Origin: an uncultured Eubacteriales bacterium
Lineage (GTDB): Bacteria > Bacillota > Clostridia > TANB77 > CAG-508
Direction: 5' to 3'
Length of the DNA stretch: 64,000 nt
Assembly (NCBI GenBank): GCA_905203305.1
Contig: CAJKVH010000003.1
Span: 105,483 to 169,482 of the forward strand
Shown here: piece by piece, positions 32,142 through 40,735 of the stretch
How the letters are laid out: each line of letters begins with the position of its first letter
How positions within the stretch are numbered: the first letter of the stretch is position 1
Notes under the pieces: model-generated
The model's database searches: none
Told to the model about the DNA's origin: nothing
What the model saw: only the letters and a program-made list of their open reading frames with translations
Translations under genes and position numbers: made by a program

Positions 32142-33245
32142 TTGATTTTAGCAATTACTAGAGAAAATGAAAAATTAATTTACGAAGTATGCAAAGAAAA
32201 TGGATTTGAAACTCTACAGGTATTAACAGGAGTTGATAGCTTAAAAAGATTTGCAATTCAAGAGCTGAAAAACTTAAATAATTATAAACAAATAATTATA
32301 GATGTTGATTCAACAAAAGAAAGTGAAGAGGAAATCATACAATCTATTGTAGCAATAAAGAGTATGTATAATATTAGAGTTATTGTAGTTGCTTTAGGTC
32401 ATGAAGAAGGAGATAGATTACTTTCAAAACTATTTAATGAAGGTATTTATAATTTTGTAAATGCCAAAACCTACTATGAACAAAAAGAGCAATTTAGAAA
32501 TTGCTTATGTGCTGAAGGATGTCAATACAAAGATGCTATAAGGTTTAGACAAAAAGTTGAAGAAACAAAGAAAAATAAAGTAATTGTAAAGAAGGAATAT
32601 AAGACATTAAAACAATTTGTAAATATAGCAGTAGCAGGAACTGAAAAGCATATAGGAGTTACAACACAAGCTATTTTAATTACAATGTTTTTGAAAAGTT
32701 TAAATATGAATGCCTGTTATATTTGCAGTACAGATAAAGATGAAATAAAAAATATTGAAACATTAGAAGGAGTAACTAAAAAAGATAATATCTATTCGCA
32801 TAGAGGAATTGATCTTTATAGTAATACAAATAAAATTGATGCAATGCAATATGGCTATGATTTCTATATTTATGATTATGGGACTTTAAATGAAAATACA
32901 CTAGATAATTTTTTGTCAAAAGAAGTTAAAATAGTAGTAGGAGGAACAAAGGCATGGGAAACAGATGAAACATTTAGAGTTTTAAGTTTATTAGAGAAGA
33001 TTCCTGAAGTAAATTATATATTCAATTTTTCTAGTGATGAAGAAAAGGCTAAATTTAAAAGAACATTAAGAGGAATAGTGAAAAATATATTTTTTTCAGA
33101 ATATACTTCAGATACCTTTAATGATAATGTAAATACAGAAATTTATCACGAAATTTTTAAAGATTATATAGCAGAGAAATCAAACAAAATAGAAGTAATA
33201 GAAAAAAATAGTATATTTAACTTTTTGAAAAGAGGTAAAAAGTGA
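32142..33245 (+). CDS. MinD/TadZ-like P-loop protein of the ICE
   Basis: 367 residues from the TTG at 32142 with GGAGGG upstream. The N-terminal 120 residues resemble a receiver-like fold; from about 150 there is a MinD/ParA-type core with a degenerate P-loop (VAGTEKHIGVTTQA, where the usual GKGGxGKT lysines are mostly missing) and a YDFYIYDYGTL segment in place of the Walker B. An ATPase-dead membrane organiser of the conjugation or surface machinery is possible. It resumes the backbone after the cargo. Confidence 0.6.
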   Translation: MILAITRENEKLIYEVCKENGFETLQVLTGVDSLKRFAIQELKNLNNYKQIIIDVDSTKESEEEIIQSIVAIKSMYNIRVIVVALGHEEGDRLLSKLFNEGIYNFVNAKTYYEQKEQFRNCLCAEGCQYKDAIRFRQKVEETKKNKVIVKKEYKTLKQFVNIAVAGTEKHIGVTTQAILITMFLKSLNMNACYICSTDKDEIKNIETLEGVTKKDNIYSHRGIDLYSNTNKIDAMQYGYDFYIYDYGTLNENTLDNFLSKEVKIVVGGTKAWETDETFRVLSLLEKIPEVNYIFNFSSDEEKAKFKRTLRGIVKNIFFSEYTSDTFNDNVNTEIYHEIFKDYIAEKSNKIEVIEKNSIFNFLKRGKK

Positions 33246-33466
33246 GCAAAAATATCTATAAAGAATATTTAAAAAGACAAAAAGTAAGACAAAAATATGA
33301 TGAAGAAGTAGTAGTTAATGAACAAAAATCGTTTATTAAAATACTACTTTTTTTATTTGAAATAATTATAAGAATATTTCATGTGTTGTTTTATATAGGA
33401 ATATTAATTCTATGCTCTATTGGAGCAACTTATATAGCAAATAAATTAGGAATATTCAAATTTTAG
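33242..33466 (+). CDS. Small single-pass membrane protein
   Basis: 74 residues from a GTG start that overlaps the preceding stop by 4 bases. Basic N-terminal half (YKEYLKRQKVRQKYDEE) and a long hydrophobic stretch at about 31-66 that could be one or two helices. Backbone gene of unknown function, coupled to the P-loop protein. Confidence 0.6.
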   Translation: MSKNIYKEYLKRQKVRQKYDEEVVVNEQKSFIKILLFLFEIIIRIFHVLFYIGILILCSIGATYIANKLGIFKF

Positions 33467-33475
33467 GAGGTTAAA

Positions 33476-34546
33476 ATGAAGTGGTTTAAAAAGATATTAG
33501 CAGTTTGCAGTTTTTTCACTTTACTTACAACAGTAAATTGTTTTGCAGTAACGATGGAAAAAACAGAAATTACTGAAGATGAGTTAAATTGTTATAAAAC
33601 ATATCAAGTTATGGAATCAGAGAAAGATATATTTTTAGAAATGGTATCAAAAGAAATAGAAGTTGATGGAAGCAAATACAAGTATGTAGATTATACTGCT
33701 GAAGGAGGAAATACATTAGAAACGATAGATATAAATATAACTAAGACTATATTATCAAAAACAAATAAAAAAGATAAAATTATTGAACAATTAGAAAATA
33801 CAATCAAATATGAAAAAGATGGATATATAGGAGAATATATTTTGAATCCTAATACTTTAAAAATCAAGACAAACTACAATGGCTTTAGAGAGGATTTAAT
33901 TGAAGAAACAATAAATTATACTAACTTAGAAAAGAATGATTTGGATTTTATACCGAAACAAACAATAAAAAATGGATTAACATTGGATCTTCTAAATGTT
34001 GAATGGGAAGTAGAATCTACAAAAATGATTGGAGAATATGAGGTTGCTAATACATATACTGCTAAATGTTATTATGCTACTAAGCAAAGAGTTGATTATC
34101 CTAATACATATACAGTAACAGCTGAATATTTTGGAACAGCAACTAAGACTGAAGAACATCCAATTACCTATGTTGTAAAATATGAAAAAGAAGAGCCTGA
34201 AGTAGTAGAAGAAAAACAAGAGAATAATGTATTGCCAGTAGTTGGAGGTACAACAGGAATTATTTTAGTAATAGTGTTCTTCTTAACAAGAAATGTAACA
34301 GTTTATAACTATAAAGATGGAGAATATAAAAAAGTAGGAAAAGTAAGAGCTACAAAAGCTGGAAAGATAAAGTTAGATAGGTTTAGTTTATTTGAAACAA
34401 CTAATAAATACAAATTAGAGTTATCTAAGAATTTAACAAAAAAATTGAAAGGAAAAATGATAACTGTAAATAAGAATGGAACAACTATAAAAATGCTAGT
34501 AAATGGCAATGAAAAGGAAAAATATATTGTTGAAGTTAGAATATAG
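33476..34546 (+). CDS. Secreted surface protein with C-terminal membrane helix
   Basis: 356 residues with AGGAGG before the ATG. Signal peptide 1-24 (ending VNCFA), an outer domain of about 215 residues rich in strands, a glutamate/valine linker, a membrane helix at about 253-273 and a C-terminal cytoplasmic strand-rich domain (VTVYNYKDGEYKKVGKVR). Placed next to the sortase; probably part of the surface module helping mating-pair contact. Family not recognised. Confidence 0.6.
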   Translation: MKWFKKILAVCSFFTLLTTVNCFAVTMEKTEITEDELNCYKTYQVMESEKDIFLEMVSKEIEVDGSKYKYVDYTAEGGNTLETIDINITKTILSKTNKKDKIIEQLENTIKYEKDGYIGEYILNPNTLKIKTNYNGFREDLIEETINYTNLEKNDLDFIPKQTIKNGLTLDLLNVEWEVESTKMIGEYEVANTYTAKCYYATKQRVDYPNTYTVTAEYFGTATKTEEHPITYVVKYEKEEPEVVEEKQENNVLPVVGGTTGIILVIVFFLTRNVTVYNYKDGEYKKVGKVRATKAGKIKLDRFSLFETTNKYKLELSKNLTKKLKGKMITVNKNGTTIKMLVNGNEKEKYIVEVRI

Positions 34547-34558
34547 GAGGACTTGTAA

Positions 34559-35158
34559 ATGAAAAAAGAAAATAAATTTATAATAGCAGTTGTTATAATT
34601 GCAATTATAGCTCTTACAGGAGTTATTTTTTTTACATATAAATATCCAATTTATAAAGCTAACAAAGATGCAGAAAGTATTGAAGTTGGAGATAATGAAG
34701 AATTAGAAGCTACATCACTCGAAAATATAGAACAAGATATTATTCATTATGATGATGAAATAGGAACTTTGACAATTCCTGATATTTTACTTGATAATGC
34801 ACCAATAAGAGAAAGTGTAGAATTAACTACTTTATCTGAAACAATAGGACACTTCCCATCAACCAGTATTTATGAGGGAAATGTAGGTCTAGCTTCTCAT
34901 AATTCAGGAAGTAATGGAGACTTCTTTAAAAATTTAAAGAATATTAAAATAGGTAGTGAAATTTATTATCAAACAAACTATGGAACTAAAAGATATGTAG
35001 TAACAACAAAGAAAATAATAAATGATGAGGACTGGAGTTATTTAGGAGCAACAGAAGATAATAGAATTACTTTGATTACTTGTGTTGCAGGTCAAAAAGA
35101 TAAAAGATTATGTGTTCAAGCTATAGAATCTATAGATGGAATGAATTATGGACAATAA
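34559..35158 (+). CDS. Sortase of the ICE
   Basis: 199 residues: N-terminal membrane anchor at about 8-26, then the sortase beta-barrel with catalytic H114 (LASHNSG), C175 (TLITCVAG) and R183 (KRLCVQA). It joins proteins bearing an LPxTG signal to the cell wall or to pilus subunits. The adhesin at 36194 carries LPRTG, so it is the obvious substrate. AGGAGG precedes the start. Confidence 0.9.
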   Translation: MKKENKFIIAVVIIAIIALTGVIFFTYKYPIYKANKDAESIEVGDNEELEATSLENIEQDIIHYDDEIGTLTIPDILLDNAPIRESVELTTLSETIGHFPSTSIYEGNVGLASHNSGSNGDFFKNLKNIKIGSEIYYQTNYGTKRYVVTTKKIINDEDWSYLGATEDNRITLITCVAGQKDKRLCVQAIESIDGMNYGQ

Positions 35159-35180
35159 ATTTTAGTGAAATTTCCTAAAA

Positions 35181-35214
35181 GGGTTTTGGAATCTTCCTAT
35201 TAAGGTTTTATAAT
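35181..35214 (+). promoter_or_regulatory. GGTTTGGA-type ICE promoter, copy 4
   Basis: GGGTTTTGGAA with TTGGAA at 35186-35191, 17 bases, TATAAT at 35209-35214. Slight variant with one extra T. Confidence 0.65.
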
Positions 35215-35234
35215 GATAGTAGGAGATGATTAGT

Positions 35235-35945
35235 ATGAAAAAAATAATTATAGTTTTAATAATTTTAGTAGGAAACTTTGTAAATTTATATTATATGGGA
35301 CAGAATGCAGAAAAAGAATCAGAACAAGAGTTATCTGTAACAAATTTTGAAAATGTTCAAAATGATAATGCTATAATTGAAGAAAAAGAAAAAGACTTAA
35401 ATATTGCAGATATTAATGAAACAAAAGAAAATAATTCTATAATAGAAGATGAAGTAAATAATACTAAACAAGAAGTTTCAGAAGTTGCTACATATAGTGT
35501 AACAAATACAATAAAAAAAGAAGCAAATAATCAAAAAAATATCGTTCAAGAAAATAATAATCAAGTTGTAGAGAAAGTAAACACAGATATAGTAAAACAA
35601 GATGAAATTAAAAATGATAATATAGGCTCTGCTATAAATAAAGATATATCGCAAGAAAAGATAGTAGTAGAAGATAATAAAACACCTGTTGAAGAATATA
35701 GAATAAATGAAAAGAAGATTGCCGAAATAAGAAATATAATAAATAGCAATCCTTCAGAAGATATGAAACTTTATGGATATGAAATTGTCGTAGATAGTTC
35801 AATTACAGAAATTACAACACAATTTACATTTACAGAAAAAAGAGTGAAAGATAAAATAGCTTGGAAATTTGGAATTATAAGAATATATGCACAAGATTAC
35901 TATAAAAATGGACAATATATAACAACAGAATGTTATTTAATATAA
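35235..35945 (+). CDS. Secreted or anchored acidic protein of unknown function
   Basis: 236 residues from the ATG at 35235 (AGGAG 9 bases upstream). A hydrophobic N-terminal helix (1-18), a long low-complexity linker rich in N, E, K and I (residues 25-155) and a compact C-terminal domain of about 70 residues with DMKLYGYEIVVDSS and a WKFGIIRIYAQDYY core. Probably displayed outside the cell. Unknown family. Confidence 0.55.
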   Translation: MKKIIIVLIILVGNFVNLYYMGQNAEKESEQELSVTNFENVQNDNAIIEEKEKDLNIADINETKENNSIIEDEVNNTKQEVSEVATYSVTNTIKKEANNQKNIVQENNNQVVEKVNTDIVKQDEIKNDNIGSAINKDISQEKIVVEDNKTPVEEYRINEKKIAEIRNIINSNPSEDMKLYGYEIVVDSSITEITTQFTFTEKRVKDKIAWKFGIIRIYAQDYYKNGQYITTECYLI

Positions 35946-35957
35946 AGGGAGGTGAAC

Positions 35958-36134
35958 ATGAAAAGAATTTACAAAATTGAGATTGAAGAATTATTACAAA
36001 GAGTTGTTGAAATTGAAGCAGAAAATGTTAATGAAGCAATTAGTAAAGCAAAGGAAAAATATAGAAATGAAGAATATGTATTAGATGAAAATGACTTTAA
36101 GGGAGTTGAATTTTCAGAATATGAAGATAATTAA
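35958..36134 (+). CDS. DpnD/PcfM-like protein
   Basis: 58 residues; GGAGG 6 bases before the ATG. The pattern YKIEIEELLQRVVEIEAENV-N-E-A followed by A-K-E-K-Y and DENDFKGVEFSEYE is that of the DpnD/PcfM family, short proteins of conjugative plasmids such as pCF10. Function unknown. Ends the unit begun by promoter copy 4; a terminator follows. Confidence 0.8.
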   Translation: MKRIYKIEIEELLQRVVEIEAENVNEAISKAKEKYRNEEYVLDENDFKGVEFSEYEDN

Positions 36135-36143
36135 TATTATTTT

Positions 36144-36172
36144 AAAAGGCACTTTTATAGGTGCTTTTTTTG
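36144..36172 (+). terminator. Terminator directly before a ribosome binding site (7 of 7)
   Basis: AAAGGCAC pairs with GTGCTTTT (one wobble), T run, then GGAAAGGAAAGAG of the adhesin gene after about 8 bases. Confidence 0.7.
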
Positions 36173-36193
36173 ATGGGAAAGGAAAGAGATAAT

Positions 36194-39100
36194 ATGATAA
36201 AAGTAAAAGGAAAAAAAGTAATAGCAATATTATTATTAATTTTAACATTATGTTCTACATTTAGTGGATTTTCATTTGCAACAGAAATAAGTGAGGCAAA
36301 CCTTCAAAATAAAGGAGATTGTGGATATCACTTACAATATTGGAATACAGAGAAAAATGGATGGTACTATATAATTACAACTTTTGTTACATATCAAAAA
36401 GATGGAGTCGAGTATCCAGCATACTGCTTAAATAGAGAATATCCAGGTGTAGGAGAATATGATGGTTACACAGTAGATATAGATGCAGTATTAGATAATG
36501 TTCAAATTTGGAGAACAATAATAAATGGATATCCATATAAGACTCCAGCAGAGCTAGGAGTTGAAAATAAATATGATGCATTTGTTGCAACTAAACAAGC
36601 AGTATATAGTATTTTATATGGTTTTGATCCTGCTACTAGATATCGTGGTGGAGATGAAAGAGGAACAAAAATAGCAAATGCAGTAGTAAATATAGTAAAT
36701 ATAGGAAGATACGGAAATCAAACACCTTCAGATGGGACAATTACAATGAGAACTTCAGGAAGCTTATATGAAGAAGAAAATTATTGGGTACAGAAATTCA
36801 ATGTAAGTAGTAGTGTTGATATGGCATCTTATACAGTTACATCAACAGCCAATTTACCTGATGGATCTATAATAACAAACGGAAATGGAACTCAAACAAA
36901 TTCATTTACAGGAAGCAAAAGCTTATATTTAAAAATTCCTAAATCTTCAATGAATAAAGATATAAGTAATGCAATTATAAATGTGCAAGGAAAATGCAAA
37001 ACTTATCCAGTATTTTATGGAAAAACAAGAATTAATGCAACACAAAATTATGCAGTTACTTATGATCCTTTTGGAGATGGAGTAGGTAGAGCTACATTAA
37101 ATGTAAAAACTAATACTGGAAAAATACAAATAAATAAAACAGATAGCGATACTTCAAAACCAATACAAGGAGTAACATTTCAATTAACAAAGACAGATGG
37201 AACAGTAGTCGCAAATGCTACTACAAATTCAAATGGTTTAGCAACATTTAGTGGATTATATCAAGATAATTATAAATTAACGGAAATTTCTACTAATGAT
37301 AATTATGTTATAAATAAAGCTACTTTTGATGTAAATGTAGAGTATAACAAATCTACTACTCAAAATATAATAAATGATCATAAAAAAGGAAATTTAAAAA
37401 TATACAAAGTAGATAAAGATAATCACAAAATTGCACTAGGAAATGTACAATTTGATCTATATTCAGAAGAATTTCAAAAAGTAATTGGAACTTATACAAC
37501 AGATGTAAATGGAGAAATTAGCATTGAAAATTTAAGAACTGGAAATTATAAACTAATCGAAAAAAATACAGGGAAATGGTATAATCTCGCAGAAGATACA
37601 ACTGTTGAAGTTAAGTGGAATACAACAGAAGAAAATACTATTGAAAATGAATTAAAGAAAGGTCAAGTTAAAGTAATAAAAGTTGATAAAGACAATAACG
37701 AAGTAAAATTGCAAGGAGTAAAATTTGATGTTTTAGATGAAAATGGAAAAGTTTTAGAAACAATAACAACAGATGAAAATGGAGAAGCATATACATCAAG
37801 ATATGCAATAAGAGATTATTCAAAACTAACAATTAGAGAAAAAGAAACCTTACAAAATTATGTATTAAATGATACTCCACAAACAGTAGTATTAGAAGCA
37901 GAACAAATAAAAACAGTTACTTTTACAAATGAATTAAAGAAAGGTCAAATAAAAGTAATAAAAGTTGATCAAGATAATAATGAAGTTAAATTAAAAGGTG
38001 TAGAATTTAAAGTATATGATGAAGATAAAAACTTAGTAGATACTTTAATTACAGATGAAAACGGAGAAGCTACAAGTAAAAGACTAAGAATAGATAAAAA
38101 ATACATAGTACAAGAATCAAAAACATTAGAAAATTATGTATTAAATGAAACACCACAAACAGTAACATTAACACAAGATCAAATTACAGATATTACTTTT
38201 ACAAATGAATTAAAGAAAGGTCAAATCAGAATAATAAAAGTTGACAAAGACAATAATGAGGTTAAGCTAAAAGGTGTAGAATTCAAAGTATATGATGAAG
38301 ATAACAATTTAGTAGATACTTTAACTACAGGTGAAAACGGAGAAGCTACAAGTAAAAGATTAAGAATAGATAAAAAGTACATAGTGAAAGAATCAAAGAC
38401 ATTAGAGAATTATGTGTTAAATGAAACACCACAAACAGTAACATTAACACAAGATCAAATTACTGATTTAACTTTTGAAAATGAACTAATAAAAGGTTAT
38501 ATAAGAGTAATAAAAGTAAGTAAAGAAGATAATCAATATAATGGAGATGTAAAAGGTAAAAGACTTGAAAATGCTAAATTTGAAGTATATGATGAAAACA
38601 ATAATTTAGTAGATACTTTAGTTACAGATGAGAATGGCGAAGCTACAACAAAAGAACTACTAAAAGGAAAATATACTTTAAAAGAGGTTGAAAGCCCTGA
38701 TTATTATATACTTACAGATGAAATATTTGAAGCAGAAATAGTAAAACATCAAGAAATTGTTGATGTAGAAGTAGAAAATGACAATGTAGATATTGATATT
38801 GAAGTTAACAAAGAAGGCTTTAAAGAGACTCAAAGTAAAGATAGTATATACTATGATTTTTCAAATATTCATAATAAATCCAATATTGCATTAGACAATT
38901 TTACATGGAGTGATTCATTACCAACAAATGCTCTAAGAGCAAATAAGATTTATACAGGAACTTGGAATGAAGATTTAACATATTCTGTATGGTATAAAAC
39001 TAATTTAAGCGATGATTATATAATGTTAAAAGATGGTTTAAGTACATTAGTAAATAATGAAGTGAAATTTACAGATGCTACATTACAGGAGGGAGAATTC

Positions 39101-39337
39101 ATAACAGACTTTGAATTTAGATTTGGAACAGTAAAAGCAGATTTCAGAGAAGTTGAACAACCTAGATTATACTGTGATATGTTAGATAATTTACCAAATG
39201 GATTTATATTTGTAAATCACACAAAAGTATCAGGAAATTATAAAGATATCTATGTTGAAGATAAAGATGATTGGACTACAATTACTTATTATAAAGAAAT
39301 AGAAACAACGCAAAAACTTCCTAGAACAGGTTGTTAG
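36194..39337 (+). CDS. Thioester-domain adhesin with SpaA/Cna_B repeats, LPRTG at the very end
   Basis: 1047 residues. Signal peptide 1-29, then a thioester (TQXA) domain with C78 (YPAYCLN) and Q135 (ATKQAVY), the pair that forms the covalent host or cell attachment bond. From about 309 there are six SpaA/Cna_B-type repeats starting near 309, 399, 490, 584, 676 and 768 (each opens like GQIKVIKVDxDNNE). The fourth and fifth repeats are nearly identical, a sign of recent duplication. The C-terminal domain ends KLPRTGC and stops: the LPRTG sorting motif is there but the hydrophobic helix and basic tail that normally follow are missing. The ICE sortase lies upstream. Confidence 0.9.
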   Translation: MIKVKGKKVIAILLLILTLCSTFSGFSFATEISEANLQNKGDCGYHLQYWNTEKNGWYYIITTFVTYQKDGVEYPAYCLNREYPGVGEYDGYTVDIDAVLDNVQIWRTIINGYPYKTPAELGVENKYDAFVATKQAVYSILYGFDPATRYRGGDERGTKIANAVVNIVNIGRYGNQTPSDGTITMRTSGSLYEEENYWVQKFNVSSSVDMASYTVTSTANLPDGSIITNGNGTQTNSFTGSKSLYLKIPKSSMNKDISNAIINVQGKCKTYPVFYGKTRINATQNYAVTYDPFGDGVGRATLNVKTNTGKIQINKTDSDTSKPIQGVTFQLTKTDGTVVANATTNSNGLATFSGLYQDNYKLTEISTNDNYVINKATFDVNVEYNKSTTQNIINDHKKGNLKIYKVDKDNHKIALGNVQFDLYSEEFQKVIGTYTTDVNGEISIENLRTGNYKLIEKNTGKWYNLAEDTTVEVKWNTTEENTIENELKKGQVKVIKVDKDNNEVKLQGVKFDVLDENGKVLETITTDENGEAYTSRYAIRDYSKLTIREKETLQNYVLNDTPQTVVLEAEQIKTVTFTNELKKGQIKVIKVDQDNNEVKLKGVEFKVYDEDKNLVDTLITDENGEATSKRLRIDKKYIVQESKTLENYVLNETPQTVTLTQDQITDITFTNELKKGQIRIIKVDKDNNEVKLKGVEFKVYDEDNNLVDTLTTGENGEATSKRLRIDKKYIVKESKTLENYVLNETPQTVTLTQDQITDLTFENELIKGYIRVIKVSKEDNQYNGDVKGKRLENAKFEVYDENNNLVDTLVTDENGEATTKELLKGKYTLKEVESPDYYILTDEIFEAEIVKHQEIVDVEVENDNVDIDIEVNKEGFKETQSKDSIYYDFSNIHNKSNIALDNFTWSDSLPTNALRANKIYTGTWNEDLTYSVWYKTNLSDDYIMLKDGLSTLVNNEVKFTDATLQEGEFITDFEFRFGTVKADFREVEQPRLYCDMLDNLPNGFIFVNHTKVSGNYKDIYVEDKDDWTTITYYKEIETTQKLPRTGC

Positions 39338-39432
39338 TATTGATATTTAAAGAAAAAACTATATAATGGAGAAAATAATAATTTAGAGTTCATATATTTA
39401 TATTGAATTATTATTTTATTTACTAAATGTTT

Positions 39433-39478
39433 GAGGTATGGAATATTAAAAATTCTGTACCTCTATTTTTTCGCTCAA
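39433..39478 (+). terminator. Terminator after the adhesin
   Basis: GAGGTATGGAAT pairs with ATTCTGTACCTC through two wobbles, followed by TATTTTTT. Confidence 0.65.
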
Positions 39479-39494
39479 AAATTATTCTTAAAAT

Positions 39495-39554
39495 CCTGAT
39501 ACTATAAAAGATGTATATTAAATAATTAATAATATACATCTTTTATAGTTCAGG
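39495..39554. terminator. Bidirectional terminator between adhesin and XRE regulator
   Basis: A perfect 20-base inverted repeat (left arm 39501-39520 beginning ACTATAAAAGATG, right arm 39530-39549) extended by CCTGA/TCAGG beyond one mismatch. It overlaps the stop codon of the minus-strand regulator. Confidence 0.8.
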
Positions 39555-39803
39555 CTTTTTTCTCCATTCATTTGCTTCGGCTTCGTCAAATCTTTCATCT
39601 GAAAAGAATTCTGATAATTTAATTCCTAAAGCATCACAAATATATAATAAATTTTCTAATCTAATAGTTCTGTTTTTTCTAGTTAAAAACATTGCAATAG
39701 TAGAACTATAAATTCCAGTTAATTTAGAAAGCTGGTTTGAATTTATATTTTTTTCTTTCATTAACTCCTTGATTTTTAAGGCTACTAAATCTGAAAAATC
39801 CAT
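39543..39803 (-). CDS. XRE-family helix-turn-helix regulator
   Basis: 86 residues; AAAGGAG lies 8 bases before the ATG at 39803. Helix-turn-helix of the XRE type: MKEKNINSNQLSKLTGIYSS, T-I-A-M-F-L, then LENLLYICDALGIKLSEFF. It is the only backbone gene on the minus strand and stands divergent from 39941. Two related palindromes lie in the gap. It likely represses its own and the divergent promoter, controlling the excision or transfer switch. Confidence 0.88.
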   Translation of the reverse strand: MDFSDLVALKIKELMKEKNINSNQLSKLTGIYSSTIAMFLTRKNRTIRLENLLYICDALGIKLSEFFSDERFDEAEANEWRKKPEL

Positions 39804-39853
39804 AATATTGGCTCCTTTCAAAATAATTTTAGCAAAATATAAATTAAAACATG

Positions 39854-39898
39854 CTCATCAAAATGAGTAAAATATTAAAAAATATTCATTTTAATGAG
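39854..39898. promoter_or_regulatory. Paired operator palindromes
   Basis: CTCATCAAAATGAG (39854-39867) and TTCATTTTAATGAG (39885-39898) are inverted repeats with matching half-sites ATGAG, centred 31 bases (three helical turns) apart, between the divergent genes. A TATAAT-like box (GCTATAAT near 39906-39913) follows for the rightward promoter. Confidence 0.65.
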
Positions 39899-39940
39899 TA
39901 AATATGCTATAATACTAGAAGAGGGAGGAGTAAAAGTAAT

Positions 39941-40240
39941 ATGAGAAAAAATAATAAAGATTATTCAATAACTGAAGAAAAATTTGAAATTATAAAGAAA
40001 CATATTGAAAAGATAGATAAAATAAAAAATGATTTACAAAAGCATATAAACTTTGAAATTCCTGAATACATTATTCATGACATTGCTGAAAATGAAGAAT
40101 TTAATCATATTTGCTTAATAATAAATGTTGCTATTGTTAATAATAGATTATCTAGTGAAAATGGTAAGTATTTAAAAGAAAAAATAAAAAGTCTATGTAA
40201 TATTCAAAATGATAATGATAGAGTTTGTTGGAATATTTAA
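39941..40240 (+). CDS. Small ICE protein divergent from the XRE regulator
   Basis: 99 residues behind a purine-rich GAGGGAGGAG. Charged helical protein (KFEIIKKHIEKIDKIKNDL) with a middle EYIIHDIAENEEFNH and an asparagine-rich end. No known family. Its position opposite an XRE repressor with operators between them suggests it is a switch gene or antirepressor-type control protein, but this is inference from position. Confidence 0.55.
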   Translation: MRKNNKDYSITEEKFEIIKKHIEKIDKIKNDLQKHINFEIPEYIIHDIAENEEFNHICLIINVAIVNNRLSSENGKYLKEKIKSLCNIQNDNDRVCWNI

Positions 40241-40255
40241 GTATTTTAGGTAAAA

Positions 40256-40287
40256 GGTTTGGATATATGGAACTATTCTTATATAAT
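40256..40287 (+). promoter_or_regulatory. GGTTTGGA-type ICE promoter, copy 5
   Basis: GGTTTGGATAT with TTGGAT at 40259-40264, 17 bases, TATAAT at 40282-40287. Confidence 0.7.
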
Positions 40288-40307
40288 TGTATATGGGAGG
40301 TGAAAAT

Positions 40308-40538
40308 GTGCCAAATTTAGAGGGTTACGAAAAGATTGAGAGGACTACTTTAACAATTGAAGAAACTGCAAAATATTTAGGAGTTTCATATTGGCTAGTG
40401 GGTCAAATGATAAGAAGAAACGAGATACCACACTTTAGAGTAGGTGGCAGAGTTTTGCTCAGAAAAAAGAGCATTGATGAATATATGGAACAACAAGAAA
40501 AAATTGCATTTGATAAGTTATATGCGAATAATAAGTAG
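40308..40538 (+). CDS. Excisionase/MerR-like helix-turn-helix protein
   Basis: 76 residues from a GTG start with GGAGGTG 5 bases upstream (an ATG at 40287 lies inside the promoter). The segment LTIEETAKYLGVSYWLVGQM, IRRNEIPHFRVGGRVLLRK and SIDEYMEQQE is the excisionase-family winged helix of the DNA-binding domain type HTH_17. Such proteins bend DNA for Xis function or regulate transcription. It forms a one-gene unit ended by a terminator. Confidence 0.82.
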   Translation: MPNLEGYEKIERTTLTIEETAKYLGVSYWLVGQMIRRNEIPHFRVGGRVLLRKKSIDEYMEQQEKIAFDKLYANNK

Positions 40539-40622
40539 TCATAGTTATCTAAATGAATGGGGAACATTTAGATATTGAATTTTTATCGTGAAAAGTAATT
40601 TTGTGAAATTAGAAAAAAGAGT

Positions 40623-40660
40623 AATACCAGTATGATTTTGTACTGGTATTTTAATTTTTT
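40623..40660 (+). terminator. Terminator closing the Xis-like unit
   Basis: AATACCAGTA (40623-40632) pairs with TACTGGTATT (40641-40650), then TTAATTTTTT. Confidence 0.85.
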
Positions 40661-40674
40661 GAAGTGATGAAATA

Positions 40675-40703
40675 TTGAGAAAATAGGGATTTTGTGTTAT
40701 AAA
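40675..40703 (+). promoter_or_regulatory. Promoter of the HEPN-like gene at 40736
   Basis: TTGAGA, 17 bases, TATAAA (40698-40703), the same pair of boxes and spacing as the promoter at 41451 before the restriction operon. Confidence 0.6.
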
Positions 40704-40735
40704 TAATTAAAAATAAATTTATTATAGGAGAATAT

